64,000 nt of DNA, from contig CM044959.1 of the NCBI GenBank assembly GCA_024516035.1, positions 22,618,884 to 22,682,883 on the forward strand. The letters run 5' to 3'. Under the pieces are notes generated by a model. The model saw only the letters and a program-made list of their open reading frames with translations, made no database searches and was not told where the DNA came from. Positions 22,501 to 37,525 of the stretch are shown here, in pieces (the first letter of the stretch is position 1; every line of letters starts with the position of its first letter). The DNA comes from Bactericera cockerelli (lineage: Eukaryota > Arthropoda > Insecta > Hemiptera > Triozidae). The position numbers and the translations under genes were made by a program.

Positions 22501-25500
22501 CTGAAATTCAACAAGAAAGTACAGGTAATACAAGTTCTACAAAAGTGAGTTGTCGATTAATGGCGTCACTCCTGTAATTCACAAAACCTATAACAGGTAA
22601 GTAAAATTGTATTTTCAAATTGATAATAATAGACATGCATGGTTTACTGAGGATGTATGCATACATTGCTGACTTACATAAAATGATTTCGAGTCTTTCT
22701 TGCAGTTGGCTTTGGTGATGCATTTGTCTTGCACTGACTCAAAAACTCGGGGCATAGAGGCGACCAGGGCCAGTGTGACGCAGGGATGCTTGTCAGATCG
22801 CAGGGCCATGATTTCAGCGCCCCTGGAAATACATGATTCAAAAATAGGTATCGTCCAATAAATAAGAGGCGACTTTCAATATTACTGGTAAATCTTCTGG
22901 TTCTAGTAGAATATCATAAAATATTGTATGCAGATGTAGAGTACCGTAGAGGATACAGCAAAAAGTAGGTACTCATTTTACTATGATGAAAGCCTGCTGA
23001 AACTCTGATCGGAAACAGTTCCAAAAAAAAAATCCTCGGCTAGCATTAGAACTCAAATTTAATGAAACATTAATAATTATTTATTATTACAATATACCTA
23101 TACTATGACCACTCGACACTTGATCACTAATGAAAGTAACGGTCGACATATTCACCTGGTATTGTCTGTGACATATTCACCTGGTATTGTGTGTGACCAT
23201 AGCCAGAGCAGCCTCGGGAAATTTATAGTAGATAGCATAGTCGATGGCACTCAGATCCATGCAGTTGTACAGGAGCTTGCAGTTTAGGCTCAGTAAGAGA
23301 CAGATGGCTTTTGGTTTGTTCTCCATGGTTGCCAGATGTAGTCCGGTATTCTGGAAACACAATTCATCACAGCACATGCATACAAAGTTAAAGGTACCGC
23401 TTTCTCTTTCACTGTCGATGTCAGTACAATCACCACTATTTTCTCCTTTGAAGGTCAGAGACGGCTCTGCACCCAAAATCTATGTCTACAATCATCTACA
23501 ATCTATATAGATTCAGCTCAATTGTTTAGTTTCCGACGATTTTGTCACTAACTAACTCTGTGCCCGAACTGTGCAACGGGACTAAATTTAAAGTAACTGA
23601 GGCATGGCTGCACTGATGAGTACGGCCATGTATTTCTGTACTTCTTATGATTTTTTTGAATAGCATAATTAATTTCAGGCGTTGTCAATTCTCATCAATT
23701 TTTAACTTGCCGTCTTCTCTTGCCGTTTGTTGCCGTTTGTTTTAGAATGTTAAAATAACCACTAAAGCAATAGTAATTCAGCATGCGGTTGAAAGTTGCA
23801 ACAAGTGCTACTTACGCCATCTTTGTCCACCTGGTCCAGCAGATGAGAGTGGACGCTGTTGAGGAGTACCATGGTATTGGTGAAGCCACTCATTGCGGCT
23901 AGGTGAAGTGGATTGCGGCCATGATGGTCGCGGTGTAATAGAGAGCCGCGGTTGAGAAGAAGTTGAACTACCCTGGTGTGACCTTGGGTGAAAAAACGGT
24001 AAAGTTAATGGATAAGCCAAAACTTAAAATATCAATGAATGGAGGAAATTCGCCTCTGACAATACAAAGAGGCGTAAACCACAAATTTTTGAAATCGTTT
24101 TTATTGCTTAGATTGAGTCTACTTGTGCTATATTTTGTTCTCACAAATAGACGTTACCCAATTATAATCCAAAGAAAAGATACAACAAAAATTAAAATAC
24201 TCATTTTCTCTTTTTCAGACAAATCAAATAGGCGTAAATCGATAGTCACAGTTAAATAATCAAATTTGGCAACAGAAAAAGTTCGTATGGTCATTCACGG
24301 GTACAGGGAAGTGATAATGTTCCTACCGTGAACAGAAAATTTATGCACAAGAAAACTCATTTTGACTCTCCTGTAAAATTTCGAAAATGTGGTTTACGCC
24401 TCTTTGTATTGTCAGAGGCGGAATGTGCGGCGAATGTTAAGCAGACCCAATAACTTTCATTATTATTAATAATTATTTAAGTATAAAACGTTTATTAGGT
24501 TCAAAACCCTTGGAAGATGTTAAAATGTTTTCTGGGTTAATTTAAGGACCTTATTTTTATTTGGCTCCTTTTTTTTCTTTTTTCTTGTAAGCGCTTTAAA
24601 CTTGTCATTATACAAATATACAGGTCATTCGCGCTGATTCCCTAGATGATCAGATCATAGTATACAGTCGGAGAATTAGTTATGCTCACTAAGTTTGGTA
24701 TTTCTCAGTTCTGTTTTTCATTATTATTTTTCCAATATTTTATCTGTAGGGTGAATGATTACTTTACATTGCCCTGTCTCTCGGTCTCTGTATCTTCTTT
24801 ATTAATAATATTGCACATTGCGTAGCTGAAGCAGAAGCAATTCCCTTTTTTTTTATTCCCATTTTTCTCCTTCCCGTCTTTTCCCTCTCCTCTTTTCCAT
24901 TCCTCCGCATCCTCAGTTTATTTTCTTTTCTTTTTTTCTTCTTTTTTTTTCTTTCTTCTTTCTTTTTCTTTATAATAATGTAAATATATACGTTTTATTT
25001 TATTTGTTTTTTTTTTCTTCTTTTTTTGTATCCGGGGTTAAGTGGCAGAGAATGACTAAGGCATTAACTTCGCCCCGGATTACAAAACAATTGTAATAAA
25101 AATTAATATTTCTTTTTGTACATATTTCTAAGTTTTTTTTTAAATTTATTGTTATATTTCTTGTTGTTGTTGATGATTGTTTTGTAAAAAAAAATATAGT
25201 GTAAATAAATACAGGGTGGGGCAAAAGTCTGGAAACCCCTGAATAACTTTCGAATGGCTTCTTCTGTAAAATTAAAATTTTGTACGGTAAACCGGGCTAA
25301 TAAGACCTTCTTTTAGAGTCGGGTCGAGTTTTGTTACCGGTCCCCATATCGGGGCCAGGGGGGCCAACTTAATTTTTTTAAATACGAACCCCCACCTTGC
25401 GCTACATTTTTGGAAAGGTCTTTAAATAAGAAATACATTTGTGCAAATTTTATTTTTTTTTATATTAACTGTTTGCAAATGGCGTCCAACTTTGTGTATG

Positions 25501-28500
25501 CAATAAAGTCTGGAAACCCCTGAATATCTTTTGAAAGGGCTTTCTCAGTAAATTTAAAAATGTGCACGGTAAGTCGGGGTAATTAGACCTTTCCAAAAAT
25601 GTATCGCAAGGTGAGGTTTTGTATTTAAAAAAATGAAGTTGTCCTCCCTGGCCCCGACATGGGGGCCGATAAAAAAAAATCGGTCCCATTCTAATATAAG
25701 GTCTAATTACCAAGGATTACCGTACACAATTTTAAATTTACTGAGTAAGCCATTTCGAAAGATATTTAGGGGTTTCCAGACTTTACTGCATACAGAAAGT
25801 TGGACGCCATTTGCAAACAGTTAATATTAAAAAAATAAAATTTGCACCAATGTATTTGTTATTTAAAGACCTTTTCAAAAATGTATCGCAAGGTGGGGGT
25901 TCGTATTTAAAAAAATGAAGTTGGCCCCCCTGGCCCCGACATGGGGGCCGGTAACAAAAATCGACCCGACTCTAAAAGAAGGTCTTATCAGCCCGGTTTA
26001 CCGTACAAAATTTTAATTTTACCGAAGAAGCCATTCGAAAGTTATTCAGGGGTTTCCAGACTTTTGCCCCACCCTGTATACTTCGGTACGTCACCCACCT
26101 TGTTGTGAAGCAATGTGCAGAGGAGTGAGTCCCTCACCGTCACTCTCATTGATGATGAAAGAGCCACGCTCCGAGCTCAGCAACTTTTTCACCGTGTTGT
26201 AACGACCATACCTGGAAATTAGATTTTGATTTTACATTGCTTCTTTACAGTGAAACCTGTGACTTGCACAGCTTGAATTATATGGGCCAATCTAGTTAGA
26301 GAGGGTACATTTCTGAGAAAATACATTTTATTACATTAACACCACCCAGATAATAGATAAAACACGAATCCGGGCATTGGGAACGTCAGTTCCAAAAGGA
26401 TTCGTCAAATTAATTAGCGCTAGAGCAGTAAATCGAGGGTTTTGCTCGCCAAACCGAAAGTGGTATATTTTTTGTAAAGGCGTATATTACAAAAATTTAC
26501 CGTGAAAAAAATCCCAATCCCCGGTTTCGTGTTTTTCAAGATCCGTAGAACCGAGCTCCAGTATCAGAGCAGGCACCTTCTTTAGACAGAAAATATCGTT
26601 ACAAATCCAAAGTGGAAATGCAAACGCTGCTCTGTGCTAAATACCATCCATGCCAGAGTAAAAGTATGCAAAGCGAATTTGACTATCTTCCTTAAAAACA
26701 TTTCATTTGTACCTTTTAAAATAAAACATGAATCACATTTTTTATGAGAAAAAAAACCTAGTATGAAATAGAAAGAATTACCTTGCGGCGAAATGTAACG
26801 GACTCTCATTGCTATTGTTCTTCAAATTGATGACGGCTCCTAGGTTGATGAGATTCTCCAGGGATATGATGTGACCCTCCCGGGACGCGTAATGGAGGGG
26901 GGAACAGCCAGACTTGTCCTTCTCATTCAAAAGGGTTTGAATATCTTGAAAAGGATCGCACTGCAGCAAGAAGTAACGAAATTTTATTATTATTTTATCA
27001 GCAGGCTGTTGGCTAAAACTGTAAAAAGTCATCGAATATAAAGTGTGAACCTCGCTTCTTGTTTATCTCCAGTAATCTCAGAGCTGGTGACTTTAGCGTT
27101 TCAAATTACTGACAATAAACCTGTATTACGCTAATATTGAGTCCATGTTTCCTTTGGGGTTAGTGAAAAAAATAGAAATGTGTGAAATAATAAGTATGAT
27201 GAGTGATGGATGATTATCTACAAAGCCATGATTTGAACGATAGTTGAAAAATCGCCCGTTTTATGGTCATACTTTTTATAAAAAAAATCACGAGAATTTA
27301 ATCTAAATTCCAGTTTCCAGTTACCAAAAATCTTTACAGTGCCTTGAAAACATACCTAACATTAGTCTTGAAAACATTTTAATATATTTTATGAAATTTC
27401 CAACCTTATAAGACTGAATTATTACATTCTGATTTTATTGTTTTTTGGTAAAAATAAGAAACATTAAAATTACTTCCTCTCCGACAACCTTTTCCACCTC
27501 CTCTGCAAACTCCTTGATGTGGCCTCCGTTGAGCACCAGGAGATGCAGGATGTTCCTCCTGTTGATGTCCTTCAGATGGATGTTGGCTTTGTTTCGGACC
27601 AGGGTGAGGACAGTTTTCCAGCCTCCCCGTGAGGCCGCCAGGAGCAGAGGAGACCGGAACTCCTTGTCCAGAAGATTGATGTCAGCTCCCTGGAGAAAAA
27701 TAACCGATTTAAGTGAACACAAGAAATAATATGCTTCAATAGGCCTGCATTTATTCAATTAGTAAATTTTCCTGAAGTAATGTACTATACAGTTCCGGAA
27801 CTCCGCACTTCGTCTTCAACCATATAGAAGATTTTGCCTCCTCTCACAAGAAAAAAAAGGTATAGCAAATTTTCTCCAATTTTTTTTCAGTCTTCTTCTT
27901 TTTTTACTTTCCATTTTTCTAAATATATTTGGGGTCGGCACTGGTAAACTACTTCCTTATGGTTGAGGTTGGTTGGTTCTGACACTCCTACTTCCACATT
28001 TTACCTCTGGCACATTTTACACATTTTACCAAGGGCATCCTTCCTAACGCCAACTCTTTTAAGGGCGCTAAAGATTTGTGTTAGTGTCTCTTGGCCTGAC
28101 AGAGCCAGAAGGTAATATGCTTCAGTGTATATTACAAATTTTTCTATCAGTCGCGTTGTCCTGAAGATCAGGTGAAATATACGTCAATATACGTCTGTCC
28201 CAGTAGCTCAGTGGTAAAGGCGGCACTCTGTGAATCCAGAGGTCCGAGAGGTCGTGGGTTCGAAACCCAGCCGGGACATGACAAGTTATCCTCCCAGTTG
28301 GGATTTATACATAATAATAATATGTCTTGGGCTTACTGCTGGAATAATGGGACTTTAATAGTCCCTATCGGGCAGTATAAATAAGGCGATATTATTATTA
28401 TTATTATACAAAAAATCGAGTTTTAGCATAAGTGTATCTAAAAACGACCAACATTACCTACCTCATCAATCAAGTACTGGACGACGTCACAGCGGTCAAA

Positions 28501-31500
28501 CATGGCGGCGCAGTGCAGGGGTGTCATTTTCTGAGCATCCGTGGAGTTAAGGCAGATGAGCTTCTCCCCCGGCTGCAGACTAAACATGAGCCGCACAATC
28601 TCCAGGGCCCCCTGGGAGCAGGCCAGGTGGACGGGGGTGGAGAGGTCAAACTGCTGGGTGGAGATTTTGGCCCCTGACCGCAGACATAGCTCCACCGCCT
28701 GCCGTGTAGAAATGTATCATTGTTAAACATCAAGGACCGACCTCAGTAGCTTGATCGATAAGGCAGCGGACTTGTAACCTGGAGGTCGGTGGTTCAAGTC
28801 CCGGTTTCAGTGTAGATTTAGTAAAGCGAGTTTGAGTAGTTGTGATAGCACGATAGTGATTAACATAAATATGATAACTAACTTTTTGTTAAACATCAAG
28901 GGCGAAATTAATAGACATTTTTGTTATACCTCTGTGAACTTAAGTCTAGATTTTCCGTTTTGTTTTAAATGAGGAAATGTAAGTTCTGACTCAAACTTGA
29001 GATCTCTATTTTTTCTATTCCCCTTAACATTAACGACCTCTTGTAGTCTCGAGATGTAGCCTGTAGGTTAGTTGTTCGAGTCCAAATTTAGCAATTCAGC
29101 ATTATTTTATTTAGTATAATGTATGTAGGACTTGAATATTAGGTAAGGATAACTGAGCAAGTTGAAAATACACTGCCAATTATTATGGACACAATATTTC
29201 CTCATGATGGTCTCACATTGTATAACCGTGGCGATTTTGATATTTTATACTAAATCACTTGAATCTCCAAAACTGCTTAACCGATTTCCTTTAAATTTAT
29301 TTTAAATGGTAGAATACTATTTTTCCTACATTCATTCTAGATACTACAAAAGTTCTGCATCGGTAAGCCGAAGACCTCATTTTTTCACTTTTTTGTCAAT
29401 TTTTTTTTTTTTTTTTGATTGTCTTTCTTTATAAATGGCCTATCTAAAATGCTAATATGCATATTTATATGTATATACAAAATTTAGTCAAAATCGGGTG
29501 TACCAAGGGTGTACCTACTGTTCATTAAAAAGTTTGTGGTCAGGCGCATGGTCTCTTTCACCCAGAACCGCTAATGCGATGTTGATGTATTTCATATGGA
29601 ACCATTTTCAGAACGTCTTATATATATGTACAAAATTTCGTCAATATCTGTTTAGTAATTTCCGAGATTTGCGCGTTACAAGGAATGTATTTAACAGACA
29701 GACAGACACAACACCAATGTTGCTCAACTGGTTATGAAACGTCCAGAAATATGAAAAAATTGAAATCGGAGCAAAAAACATTACTTTTTTTACAAAAACG
29801 AACACAATACTTCCGAATTCTAATATTAGAAATTCACCGGAAGGAATGTAATAATAGCTAATATCTGAGTCGAAACTTTTCTACCTTCATGAAGATGGAG
29901 ACGGAATGTGAAAAATAATAATTTAAATACCATCATTTCGCATTATTTATTTATTCAACTGTCAGTTCGAGATTAGGATTAAATTTTCATTACGTCAAAA
30001 GATAAAGATTCTGGGTATAAACTATACATAAATACTATGTATACATACTTCAACCATCAGCTCTTTTTAATTTTTTTTTTTTTAAACATTTATTGAAAGA
30101 GAGGTCTCGAACAAAACAAGTTCTTGCCCCTATTTCATATCTTTAATTTTAGATTTGAATTAATTTAGAATTTTTAATCTGATCACTTTAAAGGTTGAAA
30201 AGTTCGACGGACTCATTTTGAAAATAACTTTTTAAAAGTTTCAAACAACATTTTTATAAATAAGAGCAATCTAAACTGTCAGAAATCAGGAAAATAAACT
30301 GAAACTCCTAGGAGATAAATCAATTCTATTAGGATTGCCAAACCTTTATAAAACTATTTATATTTATTTACTAAATTGAATAAGTTCAAAGGAAATTTTG
30401 AGTAAAAACTAAAACAAGAAGATGCTTCTAATTTAGGATAAGGGACAAGCTAATACAAGATAGAAAGATCAGTAGTCAGAGAGATTATTTACATTTATTT
30501 ACCACCATAGCAGTTTCTCCTTTTTCTTTTAATCACCATATTTTACATAAACATTAGTACCTATACTAGAAAACTCTTTCTATATGATGTTAATTTTGTA
30601 TTTGTAACAAACCATTGGGCTCTTTTGATCCGGAAAATGAGCTACGAGTCAAAGCTCGGAATTGAGCGCAGTTGAAAACATGAGAAAGTCTCTCACAACA
30701 AGTAGAAAAGTTACCTTGAAGTCACCTCCATGCACAGCGGAGTGGAGGGGCAAGTTCCCCTCCGCATCGAAGAAAGATATCATCTCCTCCCTTGAGCAGC
30801 CAATGCTCTCTCCATACTGGAGAAACACCTCCATGGTTTTGGATGAGGAATTCTTGGCGGCATCGTGGATGGGGTAGTAGCCATTGCTGCAGGATTGCTT
30901 CAGACTAGCGCCGAAGTCCTTGAGCTGAAACAGGCGAATTTGATTCTTCTGCTCCAAGATCATGAGTGGTACAATACCAATACTCTTCCTATTAATACTC
31001 TCTTCCTATTAAAATTTCATCTAAAATATCTTTGCATATACCTACACGGTCTGGTACCCTTTGTCATCTTGGCAACCTGCTGGTGAGCAGGAAGGCGGCT
31101 AACAAGCATTTCTCTCAAACTCGCGATCAATTTAAGATGTGTTCTTCCAACTTGTAATAGTATATTTCAACAGTTCTGTTGTTTACTGTTGCAGGGAATT
31201 ACTCTGAAACTTACTATTTTATGTTTCATACAAGCATATTTAAATACTCAAGTATGTAAATGGACAATTATTGGACAAATGGTTTATTTCATTACAAAAG
31301 GAGGAAGAAAGAAAGAGAGTGATATGAGAATAAATTGGAAAAAGTTCTAATGTACGAATAAAAAACATCATAGAATACCTACTTCTTACCATCAAGACCA
31401 ATAATAAATAACACACAATATCTCTGTCAAATATTATGTAAAAGTTTCTCATGCTTATTGTAGAATTGTAGATAGTATAGGATGCAATAAAATTCAAAAT

Positions 31501-34500
31501 TACTTATAAAATCATTATAAAACTCATATTTGTATTGTTATTTTACATAATTATTTCTATAAGTAAGTGGAATCTAAAAAAAAAAAAATACTCGTAGATA
31601 TGGAGGCTGCGTTTATTAATATTATTGAAAGGTTTCTACTGATGAAAATTGAAAGTGTCTACTGATGAAATCTCTACAGACGCATGAGCCAGATACCAAA
31701 GACTTACCCAGACGAGACAGGGCCCTGCCGGATCACTTACTAGAATGCGAGCACACTCATCGAAGTCGTAGATAGCCGCGATGTGGAGGGCCGTCCTGCC
31801 ATGCTCGCCACCTTGCTGGATGTCTATCTTGTCCTTGAACTGGAGCAGGATCAGCAGGACGGGCACTTTGTTGAGTTCGGTGGCCAGATGGATCACGGCC
31901 TGTTTCTTGTTGTTCAGGATACTCGTGCTCACTCCACTGGTGGATAGAATGGTTAGGGTACTTAGAGTGGGTCTAAGTGCCCTTGTTGCTCTTTGTTTCA
32001 TAGATAATATAATAATGACACTCTTTAAGGTAACCACCAGGCGAGGTTAATGCTCACAGCATTTTCTACTACGTAACCCTCAGAGTCTTATTATTATGTG
32101 GTCACACACAAGCTCAAATAAATGAGGCAAAATTCATGCACAGGGTGGGATTTGTACCGACAGATCCCTACGCTAAATGGATTACCAGACTAGCGCGTTA
32201 ACCACTTGACTACCAGTTCACGGTAAAGATAAAGAGTTAGTTATTTGTGTAATTATGTCACAATTTTCAGTGGGTACCATTGATATTACAATAACATCAT
32301 CGTCTAATATCATTCTATATCCTAATGCCGCCACTGGTCGTTGCCCTCTCTACATAGTCTACATGTACCCCAATTGTTTTCACGAAGCTAGGTTAGGCCC
32401 CGACATCGTACCGAGCGAAAAATTTCCCGACCCCGCCGGGATTCAAACCAAGATGACCTGAAGTGCAAGTCAATCTTGCTACCGCTAGACCAAGTTTTGC
32501 TCTTTGTTTTAAAACCTTTGAATAAAGGACCGCTGAAAATTCAGCACAACACACTTCAAACCACTTTATAACAATCCTTTGCTTCATAACCTTGAAAATC
32601 TTTCAACTTGAACCCCTGCTACGAAATGCACGCTTGGGAATTGCACCTCCATCACCTGTTGTAGTAGTTTAGTACATTTACCTTTCTAGCAAGAACTTGA
32701 TGGCATCATAACTGTCCTGATCCACGGCAACATGAAGAGGAGTGTTCCCGTTAACGTCCTGGATGTTTAGATCTGCAAGTGTGAGGCAGAGAAATAACTA
32801 AGTACTCTGAGAACTGAATTATTAAAATGCCTAAATTTGTCCAGTTCGAAGAAGAAAAAATATTTTACAAAATATCTGTATTGTTAAGGCAAAGTAAGCA
32901 ATGAGGCACGTAATTACAACCTAAAAGTTTGACTTTGCTAAAAACATCGACGTCATCGACTTACAGAAAGGTGGGACTAAATCAGTAAAAGATGTATTTA
33001 GGATATCATAATATATGATGGATATTCTTGGCTACAGTAATTTTATTGGTAGTAAGATGTCCTACAAACCTATAAAAACTCTTTATACAGGGTGAGCATA
33101 AAGTCTCACCCCACCCCCCGTATCTCGAGAATGGCTAAAAATACAAGAAAACGAAAAACCCGTATTCCTTAATTTTTAGGAGGATTAATTTTCAGCCAAA
33201 AAAAATTTACCTACACGACCCCAGTCAGGCTGGGCATCGTCCAACTTTAAAATCTTAAATAGAATAGTATGTCTTGTGGCATATTGTTTTAAAGGTCTCA
33301 TAGAGAGAAGTTCATTACAACAAATTTGAGTGAGCTATAACTTACCGTTCTCGAGATACAGGGTCGAAAGTCCTGCGTAATATCCACATATTTTGACCTA
33401 TAACTCGTTAACCGTAAATTATAGGAAAATAAAATTTATTGATAATAACTCCTTATGACAAGCTCTTTCGAAAAAGTTATAACTCGACATACTCTGTTGA
33501 TGTTAGTTTCTGGTCGGTTTAACTTGTTCGAAAGTTCTTGCCATAAGGAGTTATTATCAATAAATTTCATTTATCTGGAATTTACAATCAACGAGTTATA
33601 GGTCAAAATATATGGATATTACGCAGGACGTCCGACCCTGTATCTCGAGAACGGTAAGTCGTAGCTCACTGAAATTTGTTGTAATGAACTTTTCTCTATG
33701 AGGCCTTTAAAACAATATGCCACAAGACATACCATTCTATTTAAGATTTTAAAGTTGGTCCATGCCCAGCCTGATTGGGGTCGTGTTGGCAAATTTTTTT
33801 TGGCTGAAAATAAATCCCCCTAAAAATTAAGGGATACGGGTTTTTGCGTTTTCTTGTATTTTCAGCCATTCTCGAGATACGGGGGGTGGGGTGAGACTTT
33901 ATGCTCACCCTGTATATGTATACTGTGTCAGAGATGTGGCAACTCGTTATAGAGCAGTTCGTTAAATAAATTTAATTGTTTCACTCCCTAGGTTCTGTAT
34001 AGGTTTAATATTTTTTGTGACAAAATATTTCGTCTTACTGGTCAACTTTCTCATAAAATAGTGCTCTTCTTCTCTTTTCCATTTTAGAGAGACATGACCT
34101 CAGCATTTGAAAGTATCTCCAATACATATTTTCAAGATATTTTTTGTTGGCAAGGAAAATAATTAAGTGAAAGTCCCTGTGTCTAGCCAAAAAATAATAA
34201 TACTTAGTTTGGAACTACGGATATTGTATTTCGTTTGAAAAATGACTTTTACGAAAACTTACTATTATATCAAATACGTATAAAATGTATATTATAGGTG
34301 GCACTTTCTTTCTCACAAACCTAGAGAGTCAAATATAATTTGAACTCACTTTTTTGTAACAGACGAACTTCCAACGATTTTTTCTTCATAAAGGTAATAT
34401 TATGCTTTGTAGCTTTGGACAAGACCATTTCGTAACCTGTAGGATGGTGATTTGTGTCCCAAGTAGTGCTTGAATTTAAAAAAAGTTAGTTTAAGTAACT

Positions 34501-37490
34501 GTGATTAGATAAATTATGATGCTGTACTCGTAAAACACAAAGCCCGTAGGATATTCTCACTTACTCTACTCAACATAGTAGCTCAAAAATCATAAACAGG
34601 AAAACTTGGAACATAGATTTTAAGGGTCGGAAAAACTCAGATAAAAAGTGTTTTGACAGTTCTAATGATGATTAGCGCCTCGTGGAGTGGGTCTAAGACA
34701 GCTTGTATATAATGCATCGGTTTTTGTAAGATCACCGAAGTTAAGCAACGTCCAGCGAGGTGAAGACTTCGTGATGCTGGCACATTTGCCCAACCCAGGC
34801 TGGGTGAGGTTAATTTTGGTAGCAAGTTTGTGAATTTCCTACAAATGGAGGGTAACACCCCCGTCGTCATATGACCATTCAGTTGAAAGTGGCGTTAAAC
34901 CAAAAAAAAAACAGCTTGTATGTATGTAGGGTAGGTACCTACTATATGATATTTTTGTCATTATTCATAAAGTTCCTAATTTACTCTGAGAAAGTAAATG
35001 GATATCATATTCGAAGTGTAATTTTTGAAATATCTAAATATCCAATTAAATAAGACAGAGAATTCTCCAGGTGGCGCAACACGAAACTTTCTAGAAGTTT
35101 CAAGCAATTGTAGTCTCAATAACGAAATTGCTTTTTCCGAGAACAATATTGTTCCCTGTAAACTCATTCGCATAAGAAAGAGTACGAATAAAATTTAATA
35201 AAGTTGTTCAAAAATTGTATTCGTAGGTAGGTATTATGTTTCCGTTTTCGACTCATGGGGTGCTGTGTAAGATATACCAGGAGCTTGGGGCAGCACAGGG
35301 AGAAATAAAGTATCAAGATGCAATAATATTGAGCTCGCATTTCACTTGTTACGCTTTGTCGCTTTCCTCACTCGATTTTCTAGAATTGCGTAACTTTTGT
35401 GACACGTGTTCAATGTTCATTGCAGATCTGGTTGAGACAGATGCTCTGATCATACAATGGTTTGTGGTAATCTTTTTTTTAAGATTTATGACTTTTGTAA
35501 CCAAGTTTGCATTTTTTTCTTCTACACGTTGAGTTGGTAGGATGCATCCCGATTATTTAAATAATTCTTTATATTTCACCTTTGCGTACATCGATATGTC
35601 AAAAAATTGGTTCAATTCATCCAGCAAGGGATGTAGGGAGAGAATGCGACATGAAACTTTTCTTTGAAATCAGGCCTTTCGACCGCCCTTTGGTGGCATT
35701 AGGCAGTTCTCGCTAAACTATGCGAGATATGAGTTTCTTAACACATTCAGCGCCAAGAGTTTTTTTTGCTAATATGGTTCAGTGGACCAACCTTCTCTTC
35801 TTATTTTGTGTGAAAAAAGAGGTAGGTAGACTCAAACAGCCATAAAAAGTCACCAGATGGATATTTTTCTGGTCCAAAAAAAAACAAAAAACTTCCACAG
35901 ACCACGACAATCGAATCCCCATAAGAAATACACAGTAGCGTGTACACTAAAAAGAGCATCGGTTTCTGAAAGTGAGAGAATGAGGTGTAGAGCATAGTGT
36001 ACACGCGGTCCATTGTAGAAAACACTCGTGTACACTATACTGTACACGTGGCGCTTAATGTGTTAAAAACAAGTTTAACATTAATTTTTTGCGAAAAAGG
36101 TTTTCTGTCATTCAGAAAAAGGCCTCACCTCCACAGTGGTTGTATATGAAGAGCAGGATGTTGACCCTGTTCCTAGTAGAGGCCTGATGGACCGCGGCCC
36201 GGCCGCGTGAATCCCGCACATTCAGCCTCGACGGGTCAGCCAGGAACAGCTTGCTGAAGTCCTCTATGTTTCCGCTCTCAGCAGCCTGGAATTGGAACAG
36301 GAGACATATATCTATATATATAACAGAAAAAAGGACTACCTACCTATGTTTGTTTGTTTGTCCGGAGTTGTTTAGCCAAAACGGTAAGAGATAGCGAAAA
36401 ATGTCTCAGAATTGACCCCCCCAAAACCATTATCGCTTTGTCCAGAAAAATTATAAAAAGTTGAAGAAGGCATTGCTGTCTAGCAGTACGGCCATGCCTT
36501 AGTAAATTTGAAATTTAGTCCCATTGCAAAGCACGGGCAAACGGCTAGTGTCTTATAATAATAGAGCTTATTTATGCTATTTAACACATTGAACGCCACT
36601 TGAACCCTATGAGGATCACAGTACCGTGAAGCCTGGTGCCATGTGAGTCTTATAGGGGTCACACTACCATTTGAAGTATGCTGTAATTCTGTACCTGTGA
36701 TTCTCATAGAAGTCACCATTTTCGAACAAAATTGTTTCGGGTTCCGAGCTACAAAACGCCATTTTTGAGAAAAAAAAATCTGAAAAAATCTTCAAGACTT
36801 TCACCCATCTGGTGCCTGGCTACACACACAAAATCAGTCTGGCGTTCAATGTGTTAATATTAGTACTGAATATCACTTTAAATCAGCAGTTTATTTAGCT
36901 CCGTTCTTTTGTTGTAAATTATCGAATCATTTATTCATTGATTGGGGTCCAAACAGATCCTTTCTCAAAAAAAAAAGGATCTGTGCGCTACCGGAATATA
37001 CAGCGAAGCAATATTTATTTTAATTGTTTTTTCAAGGTTGTTGTCAGTTGTCTTACTTTTATAGTATAAAGAGAGGGCAGTGTCTATAACAGAGTGTCTT
37101 TTATTATTAAACATATTAGATCAAGTTTTATTTACATAGAATATAATTATACATACATAGAAATTGACATTAATAAAACAAAACTTGATCAAGGGCGGTG
37201 CTACTGCCAACGGAATTCTCTTCCGCTTTTACAATATTATAAGTACAGATTTACCATTTTACAGTCTTATCAACTATCATGGCACGAACAGTTGGAATAT
37301 TTTTTCACCATACCATAGGAGGATCTATTATTATTATTTTAAAGCAAAAAGATTATACTATGTATTTTGTTCTTTTTTAGCAGTCTAAATAAAACAATGC
37401 AAATACTCATAATAATTCGTCTTGAGCTTACTACTGGAATAATGGGACTCATTAGTCTTAATTGGTCAGCGTGAATACTTAAATAAGGCG

Positions 37491-37525
<35 letters not shown>

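Noticed and set aside
28200..28275. Functional tRNA gene
   Set aside because: The tRNA-like sequence is the head of a SINE present three times with the same body and tail; mismatched stems.
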